Source: Xylogone sp. PMI_703
Taxonomy: Eukaryota; Ascomycota; Leotiomycetes
NCBI GenBank assembly: GCA_021399445.1
Contig: JAJTUQ010000005.1
Span: 3,162,001-3,226,000, forward strand
DNA length: 64,000 bases
Direction of reading: 5' to 3'
The notes beneath the pieces were generated by a model that was given only the letters and a program-made list of their open reading frames with translations, did not search any database and was not told where the DNA came from. The position numbers and the translations under genes were made by a program. Of this stretch, positions 23,115 through 34,788 are shown one piece after another. The first letter of the stretch is position 1, and every line of letters starts with the position of its first letter.

Positions 23115-23960
23115 ATGTTGCGCCGACTTAAGTTTGGTGGAGCCGTTCTGGCAGCCTTTGCCTTACCAGCCGTCTTTGCAGACGGGCCTATGGTTCCCGA
23201 TTATGAAGTACACTTCTTGATGGATCCCACCAAGGTTCTTGGCTCTGACAATAGACTCACTCCTACCGTCCTTTCAACTTTTGCTATGCCATCAACAGTC
23301 ACAAAGATAAATGTGCAGTATCTTGATACAATTCCTCAAGATCTCCACAAACAAGGCTGGAGTTGTAGAATTCGTAACATCGAGAATGAGGACGGCTTTG
23401 ACATCACATACAAGTGGCGTCTTCCCGTCAACAATGGAGACATCAATGGGGCTTTAAACACGGCCTACAACGACGGCTGGAACTCCGGTCAACATAACTA
23501 TGACCCGCAGATTGACTGGCTTCTCGACTCGCAGACGCTATCTATATCTCGAGACTATTCTGCCTCATCAAAAGGCTACGATGGCACTGATGATCCAACC
23601 GAGAAGGACTCGCGTAATATGCTCATCGACAACGCCCCTGATATGTTCGATGATTGGGTCTCAAACAATTGGGGCACTGACACCCTGGAAGATGCCGTCA
23701 TCTACGGCCCGGTCCTCACCAAGCGATCCAGTGGCACCTGGAACGGTAATGATCTTGACATCGAGATCTGGCCAATAGAGAATTCTAGTGGAACCGGGAT
23801 TGAATACCTCGTTGAGGCTTCTTTTAAGACGGATGATCTTGACTCTGCGTCAACCGGACGTGATCAGTTGATGGAATTCCTGCAGAACAAGGGATGGTTC
23901 CTTGCAGAGGGCGTTTCTAAGGAGGATTTAGTTTTGGAGAATTACCATCCTACTTCATAA
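23115..23960 (+). CDS. Secreted CYTH-like protein of unknown function
   Basis: Single exon of 281 residues. The ATG at 23115 gives an N-terminus with Arg/Lys and a hydrophobic core (FGGAVLAAFALPAVFA), a convincing signal peptide probably cut after VFA. An in-frame GTG upstream (23049) is not credible. The mature part resembles a fungal family of extracellular proteins with a CYTH-like fold: NVQYLDT, QGWSCRIRNIE and DITYKWRLPV follow the strand pattern of triphosphate tunnel enzymes. The usual ExExK start is only partly kept (YEVHFLM), so phosphohydrolase activity is doubtful. Further conserved-looking segments are TLSISRDYSAS, DNAPDMFDDWV and IEYLVEASFK. The fold assignment is my inference; the secretion call is strong. 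Confidence 0.8.
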   Translation: MLRRLKFGGAVLAAFALPAVFADGPMVPDYEVHFLMDPTKVLGSDNRLTPTVLSTFAMPSTVTKINVQYLDTIPQDLHKQGWSCRIRNIENEDGFDITYKWRLPVNNGDINGALNTAYNDGWNSGQHNYDPQIDWLLDSQTLSISRDYSASSKGYDGTDDPTEKDSRNMLIDNAPDMFDDWVSNNWGTDTLEDAVIYGPVLTKRSSGTWNGNDLDIEIWPIENSSGTGIEYLVEASFKTDDLDSASTGRDQLMEFLQNKGWFLAEGVSKEDLVLENYHPTS

Positions 23961-24537
23961 AAGATGTTACATATAAAATTATCTAGAGAAAAGATGCCAT
24001 CACCTAACTAATAGAAGAACAGTAAATTTATTTCATGGAGGGCTCGTGCTCGCTATGCATCCACCCGAAGCGAGGATCTAGCTGTTGATATCTGAGGCAA
24101 TAATGCAACTATATGTAACTTTTATATCTAATAAATTGCATACCGTAATAACCTTTGTCCCATCTCTTTCATCAGTTCGTCAGAATACCCTTCGGAGAGC
24201 ATTAATCATTGGGAACGTCGATTTCGGAGGTCTTTAATGTTTTACTCTTGAGCATCTTTGAAACTTTTGATATCTTCTAGACTTCTAATTTTAGTCCATG
24301 AGGTATTTATCATCTCATAATTATGAGCTATCATATGAGGAGTTGACTTCTAGACCTGATTTATTATAAAGTATTGAGTTTTACTCCCTACGAAATTTAT
24401 GAGATGCACTAAAGAGATGGAGACAAATACAAAATTCAGAAGCACAAGAATAATTTGACTTTCAAATAAGTGGTTCTTGCTTTGAAATATCATGTAATTG
24501 AAAAGCTGGTACTGAGACATAATTCTGCCAACGCAAC
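23961..24537. other. AT-rich intergenic region
   Basis: Convergent 3' flanks of the secreted protein and the unrecognised minus-strand gene. It is AT-rich and repeats short tracts such as ATGAG, but I see no gene. Confidence 0.4.
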
Positions 24538-25353
24538 TTAATAACTCAAATGATCCAATGACTCCTTGATTTTAATACATCTTTTATCCACAGCATTGCA
24601 AACATGCTCAAGTAGCCAGAAACACGAGTCTGAGTTGCGTGCATCATTCTCCTTAATTTTGAAAATTGCCTTTAAAGCTTCCATGGAGTCGTCTAGCTTT
24701 TCAACACCGTTGAGGAGGAGATGTAGTCTGCGTTCAAAGATTACTTGCTTGAATATACTGTCGTTATCGTGTAATTGCAAAGATAACAAGTTCAATTTCT
24801 GTCGCCATAATTGAATAATAGCATTAGATTGTAGATACCGGAGAGGAAAATTTTCACGTCCTTTGAATTCATCAAACTCTTCTATTGTAGTCCCGCAGAC
24901 TACCAAATCAACCTTACAGCAAGCTTGAAGAACTTGCCACAAGGCAAATGCCGGAAGAGGATATACGAGGAAGAAAGCGCCCAGGTTTAGCTTTACTGGC
25001 GCTTTACGATACGAACTGAACAGGAAGTGTAGACTTTCGCCTTTAATATCCTCATTGAACTCTTCCTGCCACCTATTTATTCTTTTTGACCAAGATAAGG
25101 AGTATATGTCTCCCCCGTCATCGATAAACGTGTTTGATTCATACCAGTCGAAGATAGCTCGTCGATGGGCAGCAACACTGCCTCTAGCAGGACAAAACGT
25201 TGTCCTCGAAGATTGGCTTAGGCGGCCTTGCTGTCTCCGGAGTGATGACTTTCGTTTCTTAAGAATTTTGGAGACTGCAAAATCAGGTTGTCTTATCGAC
25301 GTGGACGACCAATCATGATGTGTGGTGTGACTTTTGATGGCAGTTGGAGACAT
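24538..25353 (-). CDS. Hypothetical protein, family not recognised
   Basis: 271 codons from the ATG at 25353; the longer frame would need a TTG start. The N-terminus is basic and Ser/Thr-rich (KILKKRKSSLRRQQGR) and looks disordered. The centre is rich in aromatic residues and has one hydrophobic stretch (LGAFFLVYPLPAFALWQVL). The C-terminal 100 residues are helical and charged. No catalytic motif, zinc ligands or repeat is visible. It might be a fungal-specific regulatory or orphan protein. Its length and even composition favour a real gene over chance. Confidence 0.55.
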   Translation of the reverse strand: MSPTAIKSHTTHHDWSSTSIRQPDFAVSKILKKRKSSLRRQQGRLSQSSRTTFCPARGSVAAHRRAIFDWYESNTFIDDGGDIYSLSWSKRINRWQEEFNEDIKGESLHFLFSSYRKAPVKLNLGAFFLVYPLPAFALWQVLQACCKVDLVVCGTTIEEFDEFKGRENFPLRYLQSNAIIQLWRQKLNLLSLQLHDNDSIFKQVIFERRLHLLLNGVEKLDDSMEALKAIFKIKENDARNSDSCFWLLEHVCNAVDKRCIKIKESLDHLSY

Positions 25354-26609
25354 GGGGACAGAGGGTGCAATTGTCAAAGATTAGATTGTAAGACTCGCAA
25401 AGTGTATTGAAGATTTCCACAATGGTAAGAAGCTTCAGACTCTGCTCTCATCTTAAAAGGTTGATGATTACTCCGTGTTGTTGCATGCGTCGGGCGAGAA
25501 GGAAGAATCACCGAGTAAGGCTCTCTGCATGGCAGGAACGGCTGAAGAACCAATACAATCCTACCACACCTTCACGGGAGCTGCAACTCATCTGACCCAA
25601 GTAGGGCTGCGCCACAATGCCCTGCACCAGGTGATATGAATCAATTGACATGTCACTGCGGTGACCAACAGAGTTAACCGTACTATGCAGGACAAGACAA
25701 TTTTTGGACTCTGCCTAATATGGGGCATTTTCTTACCTTAGATCGCAAAGCCCCGAGGGAAGCCTTTTGCACAGGGCAACTATATTTTCCACCATTTTCT
25801 CTAGAGAAGGCTGCAAGTGCCAAGGCTCTTGATGCGAAGACTTGAGAGGCTCCAAAGCTGGCTGTGCCAGAATACAAAGTAGCTTTGATTCCTCTCGCGA
25901 GAAAACTACCGATATTTAATTTTTATGTTCTTCTCAGGCTCCGGAGACACCATATCGTGAACGTCTATACTGAACAAGTATGCAGAGGAGGAGTGAGCTG
26001 GAGTATATGGTGCAAAGACTTGTGCATCAGCTGAGTCCTTAATATTGGGGCAGACCCTTAAAACGATGCTATACACAGTCTATGCCTCATATAACATCTA
26101 CTCAAATTCTCTTCATTTTTCTCATTTCTATTATAATCTATGGTGTTGAACTTTGCAAGCAAGGCAAACGGGGCTGAGAAATTGGAAGAAAAAGTAATTT
26201 GTGTAACGGGGTCGATTATTGCGAACGAGCGTGACCAGCCGCACCCATTATTGGCCACACATTTGCTCCGCCATGATATTAACTACACATGGTTTGCAAA
26301 TTCGGTCAGTAGAGCCTCGCTGAAATCCGCATTCAGGGATCTGAGCGAAAATGACGCATGAACCTGTATATCATAGCCTCCAACGAGGCTTCGACGGATG
26401 GGTATTTCAACGAGCAAAAGAGCCCACAGCGTGACAAGGTGACTTCCGACCACATCTCTCAAAGCCTGACCTCTCAATCATCCATCCTAAAGTCATTGTA
26501 TGTGTATCGACATTTGGTAGCCTCCTAGGCTGGCCAAGCTTCTCTTCCGCTTTACTGGACTTGGAGCACTGTCGAATTTTTGAGCTCTAGAACTTTTTGC
26601 CAGTACAAC
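25354..26609. other. Intergenic region between divergent genes
   Basis: Upstream of both the unrecognised gene (minus) and the HET-domain gene (plus). Short frames at 25407-25595, 25683-25877 and 26140-26361 show no recognisable features. I find no repeats or RNA genes. Confidence 0.4.
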
Positions 26610-28853
26610 ATGTCGTCTCAGCATGCACTTCCCAGCAGAAAGCGCAAACGGGAATTCGGTCATGACCAGACTAGATCCAAATTTATTCGATACAGACAAG
26701 GGACTTCTACAGCTACCAAAAAATCGATAGAAGTGTTGAGAAGGCTAGTGAGGCAATCTCCTCCTACCAGAGACTTTGTTTATAGTCCCCTTCTGGATGG
26801 GAATGGTCAAGATATTAGGGTATTAGTTATCTTACCTGGGGAATATCACGATCCGATTGAATGCAAGCTCGTGCCATCTTCTCTACCGCACAGCCCGGAA
26901 TCAGAAACCGAAATGTACAAATATACTGCGCTGTCCTACTACTGGGGAAATGATGGTCCGGGTCTCCCAATCACGCTCATGAACTATCAGACTGTGACGG
27001 AACCTCTCCTCAGTTTGAATATGACTCGCCAAGTACTTCACAACTTCCAAAAGTCTCGGCCATGGAAACCCAAGGGTACATTTTATGTTAGAGCAAATCT
27101 CTATGCCGCACTGCGTCATTTCAGAGACGAAAAGCAAGAAGTGACAATGTGGATTGATGCTCTTTGCATTGATCAAGAAGACGACAATGAGCGAACGCGA
27201 CAAATTAAACAAATGCACGAGGTATATTCCCAAGCTGAGGAAGTTTGTGTCTGGCTGGGCGACGGCAGTGAAGAAGGCTCGCCTGACCCGAAGGCCTGCT
27301 TTAAGTTCCTGAAACGAATTTTAGATCTCAAAAAGTTGGACATATTATTGAATGATTTGAGAGAGTATGAGACAAGTGGCTTTCAAAATCCTCCAAGAGC
27401 CGTCAAAAAGTGTATTAATATTGTTAATCTGATGTGGAATAAATGGTTCAGTCGCCGATGGGTCATCCAAGAGCTAGCACTAGCTCGAAAAGCATCAGTT
27501 CACTACGGCAATAAGAAGATTCCATGGGTAGACTTTTCAGATGCCATATCCTTATTTATTCAAAATTATGATAGAATTGGACATGTCTTGCAAAAGTTCA
27601 CCAGTCAAGAAGCGGATTCTCCTCGAAAACTGCGTGCGCTTGAAGCAGTCAAGTATCTAGGCGCCAATACATTAGTTGACGTGACCAGCAATCTCTTTCG
27701 TAGAACTGAGAGTGGAGAAATTCACCAGTGGCTGTGGAGCTTGGAAGAATTAGTCTCATATTTACTACCATTCGAAGCATCCGAGCCAAAAGACATCATA
27801 TACTCTGTTCTCTCATTAGCAAAGGACACTCGACTTGTCAAGAATCCTGACGATCAAACCACTACCCTAGATAACCGACTGATACCAGATTACAAACACA
27901 AAAGTTTACGTGACGTCTACGTAGATTTTGTCGGATACTGCATAGATACATCAGGGTCGCTTGATATACTCTGTCGTCACTGGGCAGCTGCTTCGCGCCC
28001 TAATAATGTGAAAGCGCTGAATGAAATACTGGAACTGCCTACATGGATTCCTTCCATCGAGAAGTCATCCTTCGGCACTGTTGAGCAGAGGCTACAGGGT
28101 CGAGTAAATGGAGACAGTTTTGTCGGAAATCCGATTCGAAACAGCAGACCAATATATAACGCCTCAGCAGGCCTCATTCCCAAGTACAGACTCAAGCGCT
28201 CGAAGCCAGATAAGAAGAAAACTCGTGCAAGTCTATCAGTAAAGGGGATTTGCATTGGTTCCATTGAGAGAGCAGCAGTTCGCGCAGTGAATGGAATGAT
28301 ATTCCATGAAGTATTGGAAATGGCTGGTTTTGATTATAACTCGTCACAAAATGGGCTAGGTTGGTCAGAAGATAGAGAACGTGTCCCTGAAGAGCTCTGG
28401 CGTACACTCGTTGCTGACCGGGGTCATGAGGGACGGCCCGCTCCACACTGGTATGCACTGGCGTGTATGGACTGCCTTAACCATCTCAACGCAAATGGTG
28501 ACCTTGATGTACCTGAGCTGTTGAACCTACCAAATGCTGCGGGGACAGTTAAAGCCTTCTTGAAACGCGTTCGGGAGGTTATTTTCAACCGAGTGTTCAT
28601 CCTAGTGAAGTCTGAACCCGAGCAGCCAGCCAGAAGAACCCCAATGTATGGACTCGCCCCTTCCGGCGCTAGAGAAGGAGATATCATCTGCATACTTTTT
28701 GGTTGTAGCGTGCCGGTAGTGCTTAGAAGTCAGGGTCATCATTTCGAGGTCATTGGGGAGTGCTATGTACATGGTATGATGGACGGAGAAGCTCTTGCTG
28801 ACAAAGAATGGAAACATCCATACAAAGAAGCAAAGGCATTCAACCTACGATAG
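26610..28853 (+). CDS. HET-domain (heterokaryon incompatibility) protein
   Basis: 747 residues in one exon from the ATG at 26610; the longer frame opens with a TTG. HET domains mediate allorecognition cell death in filamentous ascomycetes and are distantly TIR-like. The domain spans roughly residues 100-330. It opens with YTALSYYWG, continues through MWIDALCIDQEDDNERTRQIKQ and EEVCVWLGDG, and closes with FSRRWVIQELALA and VHYG. A basic SRKRKRE near the N-terminus may be a nuclear signal. The C-terminal 350 residues have the usual variable region ending in a conserved-looking stretch (GDIICILFGCSVPVVLR), which is common in this family. No NACHT, ankyrin or WD40 module is fused. No partner gene such as a HeLo or NLR gene is adjacent. 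Confidence 0.93.
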   Translation: MSSQHALPSRKRKREFGHDQTRSKFIRYRQGTSTATKKSIEVLRRLVRQSPPTRDFVYSPLLDGNGQDIRVLVILPGEYHDPIECKLVPSSLPHSPESETEMYKYTALSYYWGNDGPGLPITLMNYQTVTEPLLSLNMTRQVLHNFQKSRPWKPKGTFYVRANLYAALRHFRDEKQEVTMWIDALCIDQEDDNERTRQIKQMHEVYSQAEEVCVWLGDGSEEGSPDPKACFKFLKRILDLKKLDILLNDLREYETSGFQNPPRAVKKCINIVNLMWNKWFSRRWVIQELALARKASVHYGNKKIPWVDFSDAISLFIQNYDRIGHVLQKFTSQEADSPRKLRALEAVKYLGANTLVDVTSNLFRRTESGEIHQWLWSLEELVSYLLPFEASEPKDIIYSVLSLAKDTRLVKNPDDQTTTLDNRLIPDYKHKSLRDVYVDFVGYCIDTSGSLDILCRHWAAASRPNNVKALNEILELPTWIPSIEKSSFGTVEQRLQGRVNGDSFVGNPIRNSRPIYNASAGLIPKYRLKRSKPDKKKTRASLSVKGICIGSIERAAVRAVNGMIFHEVLEMAGFDYNSSQNGLGWSEDRERVPEELWRTLVADRGHEGRPAPHWYALACMDCLNHLNANGDLDVPELLNLPNAAGTVKAFLKRVREVIFNRVFILVKSEPEQPARRTPMYGLAPSGAREGDIICILFGCSVPVVLRSQGHHFEVIGECYVHGMMDGEALADKEWKHPYKEAKAFNLR

Positions 28854-29185
28854 CAAACATTATTATTTCGTTACGCTTATGTATATATCGATTTCCGTGG
28901 TATAAAGATAGCTGTCTAGCATGGATATACAGGGACTAAAAAGACGGGTTCACTCAGCATATATTAGATAAGGAGCTTACTTGTGCTAAAAGAGTTCATC
29001 TCCATAGATGGTCACGTGTGTGGAAAGTAACCCATCCTAGATTAGCATTGTTCCACTTTTTCAGACTGTATGGATATTTCGTGGAACATCCAGTAAACTC
29101 GACAAATGATCCGACCTTCAATACAGTATTCCATATATCTAAGTATTTGCCAACTGGACATGTCTAAAGTTGGAGGGAGAGAGAC

Positions 29186-29343
29186 TGTTGTGAGAACCTC
29201 CTCGGCTAGATCAGGTGACAGGCCGCCACCTCCACACCTTCCTGTAAAATAGCTTTGCCAGTAGCAAAATACATCTCCGTGCGTTCTCTTCTACAGAGAC
29301 TCCTCATCGATCGGCAGCTGCTTCCGCTTACATATTTGTTACA
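29186..29343 (+). mobile_element. Possible solo LTR-like remnant
   Basis: A 158-bp segment begins TGTTGTGAGAACC and ends TTTGTTACA, giving the TG..CA ends of an LTR. Just after it, TAATATGGTGGCC resembles the position where a primer-binding site would sit. There is no second LTR, gag or pol in the window and no obvious target-site duplication. This is suggestive only. Confidence 0.22.
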
Positions 29344-29429
29344 TAATATGGTGGCCATGCGGTAGCGCCGGCAATCATCCAGCAGATTTCTGGTTTTGGA
29401 GGAGATCCAAACAATATCACTGCTTTTGC

Positions 29430-29453
29430 TGAGAGAGCTGGTAGCAGCTCTCT
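29430..29453. repeat. Perfect hairpin, 10-bp stem with 4-base loop
   Basis: Arms GAGAGAGCTG and CAGCTCTCTC around GTAG. It lies in non-coding DNA downstream of the LTR-like segment. It may be part of the same degraded element. Confidence 0.5.
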
Positions 29454-29961
29454 CCTTCTCTCCATCTCTGTTCGACGGTGCCTCTGTTCAAGAGGACCAT
29501 CCTGCAACCTGGGATCATCGGGCGTCTATATCCGGCCGGTAACGGCGTTGACTGCACTATGTAACTAGTCCTAATCGGGAGTAGTATGACGGCCTTAGGC
29601 ACTTAACCCCTGAGACCTCCCATATATACTCCTCGTACGTAGTCGTAATATACTCAACCTTCATACCTCCCAATTAACGCAGTTAGCACTGTAATCGTAG
29701 TATTACGGGTGCCACGCGCCGCGGGAAGGTCTACTACAGTATACCGACACAGTCATAGAAGACTAATGACCTAAGAATAATTGGATTGTCATTCAGGAAC
29801 AGCTCTCACACTTGATTGTTCGTAGCGTAATAAGAGACAAGACAAATGACTTAGGAAATCACCAGAGCGAGTGCTAAATCTAGTATTTATCTAAACTATA
29901 GTGATAACAAATCCATGTGTTGGAATTCTTTAATCGGCTTGAGATATGCTGCTGATATTAA

Positions 29962-31851
29962 CTAATCAGCATATTTACTCCAGCTGCGCATCCTTGCTCC
30001 ATATCGATAGAAAAAAAAGGGAATTGGGATTAGAGCAGCAGAGATGAATCCGGGTATACTTCTCGCCCAACCAACACCAAGGTTATGGTACATGGCACCG
30101 GTGAAAACTGGAAAGCTAAAGCCATTTGGTTAACCCTTGCGTTTTAACTAGTTATATACAAACTTACGCTGCTGCAAATGCACAACGCAAGAAATCATTT
30201 GCAGCCAGAGCTGATGCTGCGTGATTTTTATAAGCCATCGCGAGATAGGTACTAATTCCTTGCTGCACCAGGTTAAATCTCACCGAAATAGTATAATTAG
30301 GATAATAAACTCACAAAAAAAATAAATAAGGCGAATGGGAAAGGAACAGATCCAATGATCGGGACAATCCAATGCCTACAGAGGAATCAGAAACCGAACA
30401 CTCGCCTCGCACTATTACTTACGTCTCGGCTTTAGCTGACCATCCAAACCAAAACATGCTTATCGGGACACAGAAGCAGCCAAAAAGCATTGTCCAGAGC
30501 CACTGTTCAACGGGGGGCTCATGACCAAGACTCACCCACAGTGCTGCATATCGGTATCGAATGAACCATGCCTGAAATGCAAGGCCAAGGTAGATGCCAA
30601 CAAATACACCGAAGAACCCTAGACCGGTAGGTCCAGGTTTCCATCCATATATCCCGGAAAATACAATGGGGAAAGCTTCGAAGAACAAATACTCAAGTCC
30701 ATAGAGAAGTGCAAGGTAAAGGGAAAGGAGAAGAACTAGAAACATCATCAATATAGCACCTGCAAACTTTCCCAAAAGACTAACCTATTGGGTCAAACAG
30801 AAGAAGCGCGAAAGACCTGACTAAATAAACGCGCGCTACGTCCTGCAGTCTGAGGCGACCCACTCTCTCCGAGTCCGACTTCCATTTTGAATCACCAGTT
30901 TGTTTCCGCAACCGTGCTGCTTTGTCCCTCAAAAGCTTATCGGCCGATGTTTCGGGCAGGAAGAAAAATACGACGCAAAGTGAAAATCCCGCCATCCAGG
31001 ACACTGCCCAGATTGTCCAGCGCCAGGTGTGGTATTGAAACGCAAATCCTCCAAACAGAGGGCCCAAAAACGGGCCCAGTGCTGCCATAGATCCCCACAT
31101 ACCAAGAGCATATGGTAAGTGCTTAGACTCAAAAATATCAACCATACTACCGGCACCAACTGCCAGGACCGGGCTTGCAAAAAAACCGCCTAAAAATCTC
31201 ATTGACAGCAGAGTTCCGAGGTTGCCAGCTAGTGCAGTGGGTACTTGAAGGGCCAAGAAGATAACAAGTGTTGGGATGTAGACAATGTTTCGCCCAATTA
31301 TCGGGATTTCTGACAGTGGACCCCAGACCTAATGCTTGTCAGTAAATGCTTCTCCAGTGAATACGAAGATTCTCTACTCGCCACAGGACCCACTCCATAG
31401 CCAATAACAAAGAGACTTAGACCGAGAGCAGCAACAGCCGAACTACAGTTGAACGTTTCCATAACGCCTTGTGTTCCACCAGAGTAGATGGAAGAGGTTA
31501 CAGTCACAATGAATGTAAGAAGTCCGATCTTCTATCTGTCAATACGACGAACTCATATGTATCAGAAAGAAAGTCATACCTGGAATGCAATCAAGATCTT
31601 GGCCATGATTGGAAAATTCACCGGATTCGAGGGATCGCTTTCCCCCCGTCCCAGGTTACTCTATATTCATCTTTTTCTTGTTCAGATTCCCGAGCACTAG
31701 GGTCCTCTTCTTTATCATCAATAACACCACTGCTCGGTGTCGCCAATGTATTTGGTATGTCCAATTGAGGATGTGGGAAGAACCGACCACCCGAAAGTGC
31801 CCGAAAGCAAATTGCGGCAGGAGTATGTCTAAAGTAGATGGCGGCACACAT
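29962..31851 (-). CDS. DHA1-type MFS drug/polyamine transporter, with an apparent one-base frameshift near the N-terminus
   Basis: Proton antiporter of the 12-TM DHA1 family (TPO/FLR1-like). The cytosolic N-terminus from ATG 31851 contains YRVTWDG, the family lead-in. The C-run at 31642-31647 (G6 in the coding strand) then leaves the following DPSNPVNFP segment one base out of frame. After that, splicing at several short introns restores MFS motifs: YSGGTQGVME, GPLSEIP, RFLGGFFASPVL, GPFLGPLFGGF and WRWTIW. LALLYGLEYLFFEAFPIVF (after a 49-nt intron at about 30734-30782), a loop ending in WSAKAET, and AMYHNLGVGWARSIPG near the C-terminus follow. The stop is at 29962. Apart from the G-run the gene looks intact, so sequencing error and recent inactivation are both possible. 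It is head-to-tail with a second DHA1 gene. Confidence 0.8.
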
Positions 31852-32786
31852 GTTAGCACTGTTTCAACTGTTCAAGGCTTGATTAAACCGTTTACTTACA
31901 ACGAAACTGCTACCTTATTATATGTGTAGCAAACATTACCGGCACTCTTTATCGGCCGTTAGACCTTCTTGAAAAGTAAAGTGCTTACTGAGTCACCGAT
32001 GCATCCGAAACTCTAGCGGGTCTGCGCTTACGTTCCCAGGTGGCGGTATTTTTATTAGTATATCAGGTCTGTACAGCGTAATTGCTTTCCAGACCTCCCT
32101 TCTAGGCCCTCCTCGTTGTACCCACAGAGTAATGTGTGGATTAATATCACTCAAACTACGGAGGGCGCGGGAAAATGCCAGCAAGCTCCGCCCAGAGGCT
32201 CACGTCGATGCCATGCCTTAAATATATGAATACTGATATTGCATATTCATTCCTGGACTTCTGCAGTGAACGAGATGACTGAAATCTACCGCGTTCACCA
32301 TGCATTCACTTACAGTGCATTGCAGCGTACGAACAGCCTAGAGATTGCTATAATGAGATACCGCAGAGTAACAATCCCATCGCCAATTATGGTATGACTT
32401 CAGCGTCTTAGCATTATTTCCATAGCATTGACTAGGCCCTCGCATGAGAAAGCGCTGATAGATTTTACACATCGTATTCATATTTTGTACAATAATTCAG
32501 CGCTAATTTAACGAGCATTTCTTCTTAACCAGTCTTCCATGAACGGCTAATTGTACCATGAGATGGGCGAACTTATACTGCACCATGTACATGTTTAGCA
32601 TGCCGTGTTAGCATCCACGTGTTCCCGGAGTTGAAAAAAAATTTCATTGATTAAAGTACTGTAATATAAAGGTTATATAATCTCTAGTCCGGAATTTATA
32701 CTGGTGACTCCACATTTCTTAGTATAGAGCCATCTAAGATATTCGATAGGCCATTGGATGGCCGTATCAGGGTCATGCCCCAACTC
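31852..32786. other. Intergenic region between two tandem MFS genes
   Basis: Contains the promoter of the downstream MFS gene and the terminator of the upstream one. No coding similarity is seen. Composition is mixed to AT-rich. Confidence 0.4.
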
Positions 32787-34788
32787 TTACGCATCGTGTG
32801 TTGCGTTTTTACTCCGATGCCGAATTCGTTCGCCAAACTTGTAAACAATTAGCAACCCGGTTGAATATGAAATTACCACAGAGACTTACATAGAACAGGG
32901 TAAAGGGTATGGGTATAAAAAGTATTGATAATCCTCCTAGTAAGGAGTTTCCAGGGCCGATGCCAAGATTGCGAAACAGAGCTCGCGCCTATGGGGCACC
33001 TTCATTAGCTTAGGTAAAGGTAGTATACAGGTAAAAATACTTACAAAGAGTGGAAAAACGACACCACATGATGCCCTAAAGAGAGTGTTCCCCGCAAGTA
33101 CTGACGCTGCATATTGTGGATATGCCATGCCAAGATAGCTGAGCACCGGCATAAAGAGCGTGATGATACTAACAGTGAAGAAGCTAGATCCAACAAGGGG
33201 CACCACCCAGTGAATATTTGTGTGCGAAGTCCAGCCATACCAGAATAAACAGACAGGAAGAGTGAAGGCTCCAAAGAATGTCGGCGGAAGGATCACCTCA
33301 GGTTTAACGGGCGGCGCGGCAAACCGCGGGACGATATATCTGCGAATCCAGAATAGGTAGCATGGTAATGTAGCAAGGCCCCCAATGAAGATGCCCAGAA
33401 ATACTAGCCCTTGTTGGCCAATAGTGAAGCCGTAGATGCCGCCGAAGACAAATGGAAATGACTCAAACCACAAATATAAGACCCCGTACAAAAGAGCACT
33501 ATACAGGTCAACGAAGAATATAACAGGCTCAGAAAACGTCAGTGTGAACGCTCTACCTAGGAAAACAGCAGTGTCTCTCAGAGTGATCTCTGCTGCATCA
33601 ATCTCTGACTGGCTCTTTAGAGCAGAGACGCCGGTTGTTTTCCTCATCCTTTTTGCCCTACGATATAAGATATTACTTGAACTTGTTTCAGGCATAAGGA
33701 AGAAAAGGATTATCAACACAACTGCACATAGCCATGTGAGTTCCCAGATGGTCCAGCGCCACCCTTTTGCCTGTGATGCAAATCCACCCACCAGTGGACC
33801 AAACACTGGTCCCAATACTCCACAAGCGCCGAATATTCCAATCCAATATGGCACCTCGGCTGGACGGTATATGTCTATGATGGTCGCACCGCCGGTAGCA
33901 AGAACTGGCCCGCCAAAGAATCCTGTCAAAAACCGGAAGACAAGTAGCATTGGTACGTTGGTCGCATATCCAGTCGGAAGCTGCAATAGCACAAAAGCTA
34001 AGAGCGTCCAAAAGTAAATCCTGCTACGACCCATCGCTGGCATTTCGGACATTGGGGAGAAGAGCATTGGGCCAAGGCCGTAACCACTACAGTTCAATAT
34101 TGTATCAGTAGCTTTCTTTCTGATGTCTGGGAGAATTGAACAGGGGTTTGAGTGAATAAGAGAGATTGAAGAAATTGATGGGCATATTTCCATGGCATGT
34201 TTGTACCTACAGAACAAATAACGAGAGACCCAGTGTTGCCACAACTTCACTGACACCGAATTCTTCCATGACGCTTATCTCGCCCGGTGTATAGATGGAA
34301 CTGCCTATATAAACCCCAAAATTCAGGATACATATCTGGAAGGTTATCAATAGCTTGCGGCTTGCTGACCAGTTCTGGGGATTCTTCAGCGGTATGTTAG
34401 CGTTGTCTCACTGAGATGATAGCGGATAGATACTAACTTCTTGATCGTCTGGCCCATACCAGTCCACTAAATGCATAACCGTAGTCATTTTATCGCATCC
34501 ATTTTCTTGTTGGAGGACCTGTGTGTCTCCAGGGCTATGGGGTGAGGTTATATCCGTAAATCGTTTCTGCTCCTTTTTTCCCCCGCCGCTCGTGTCAGTA
34601 GCTGGGTGATTTTCAGAGCTAACGAGGCCTTCATCTTCTCGAGAAGCTAGTAGATCTCCTACAGTATCTATCTTGATATACTGCTTCCATAAGGCTAGAT
34701 CAAGTTCATCGGGGAACTTTAGGAGTCGGTTTCTGGAGAGTAAGCGGACAAGTTGTCCAAAGACAGTATCGCGAAAGTGCTCGTTCAT
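32787..34788 (-). CDS. DHA1-type MFS drug/polyamine transporter
   Basis: Intact 12-TM DHA1 antiporter. Five exons (34788-34438, 34383-34211, 34086-33045, 32988-32890, 32837-32787) keep phase and give about 571 residues. A long hydrophilic N-terminus leads to the family signature DWYGPDDQE/NPQNW across the first junction. SSIYTPGEISVMEEFGVS, GYGLGPMLFSPMSE, FRFLTGFFGGPVLATGGA, GPVFGPLVGGFA and LYGVLYLWFESFPFVFGGIYG follow. The last exons encode ALFRNLGIGPGNSLLGG and a short basic tail. It is a paralogue of the neighbouring transporter with similar motif order, which suggests an old tandem duplication. The divergent Zn2Cys6 gene 430 bp upstream is a natural candidate regulator. Substrate unknown. 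Confidence 0.93.

Larger units (their letters stand above)
28854..29961. other. Intergenic region with faint mobile-element traces
   Basis: Convergent 3' flanks of the HET gene and the first MFS gene. A possible LTR remnant and a perfect 10-bp stem hairpin are listed separately. The stretch at about 29500-29760 is rich in TACGTA and TAGTA motifs but has no coding content. Confidence 0.4.

Noticed and set aside
26580..26609. Longer HET protein starting 30 bases upstream
   Set aside because: The upstream start codon is TTG; the first ATG is at 26610.
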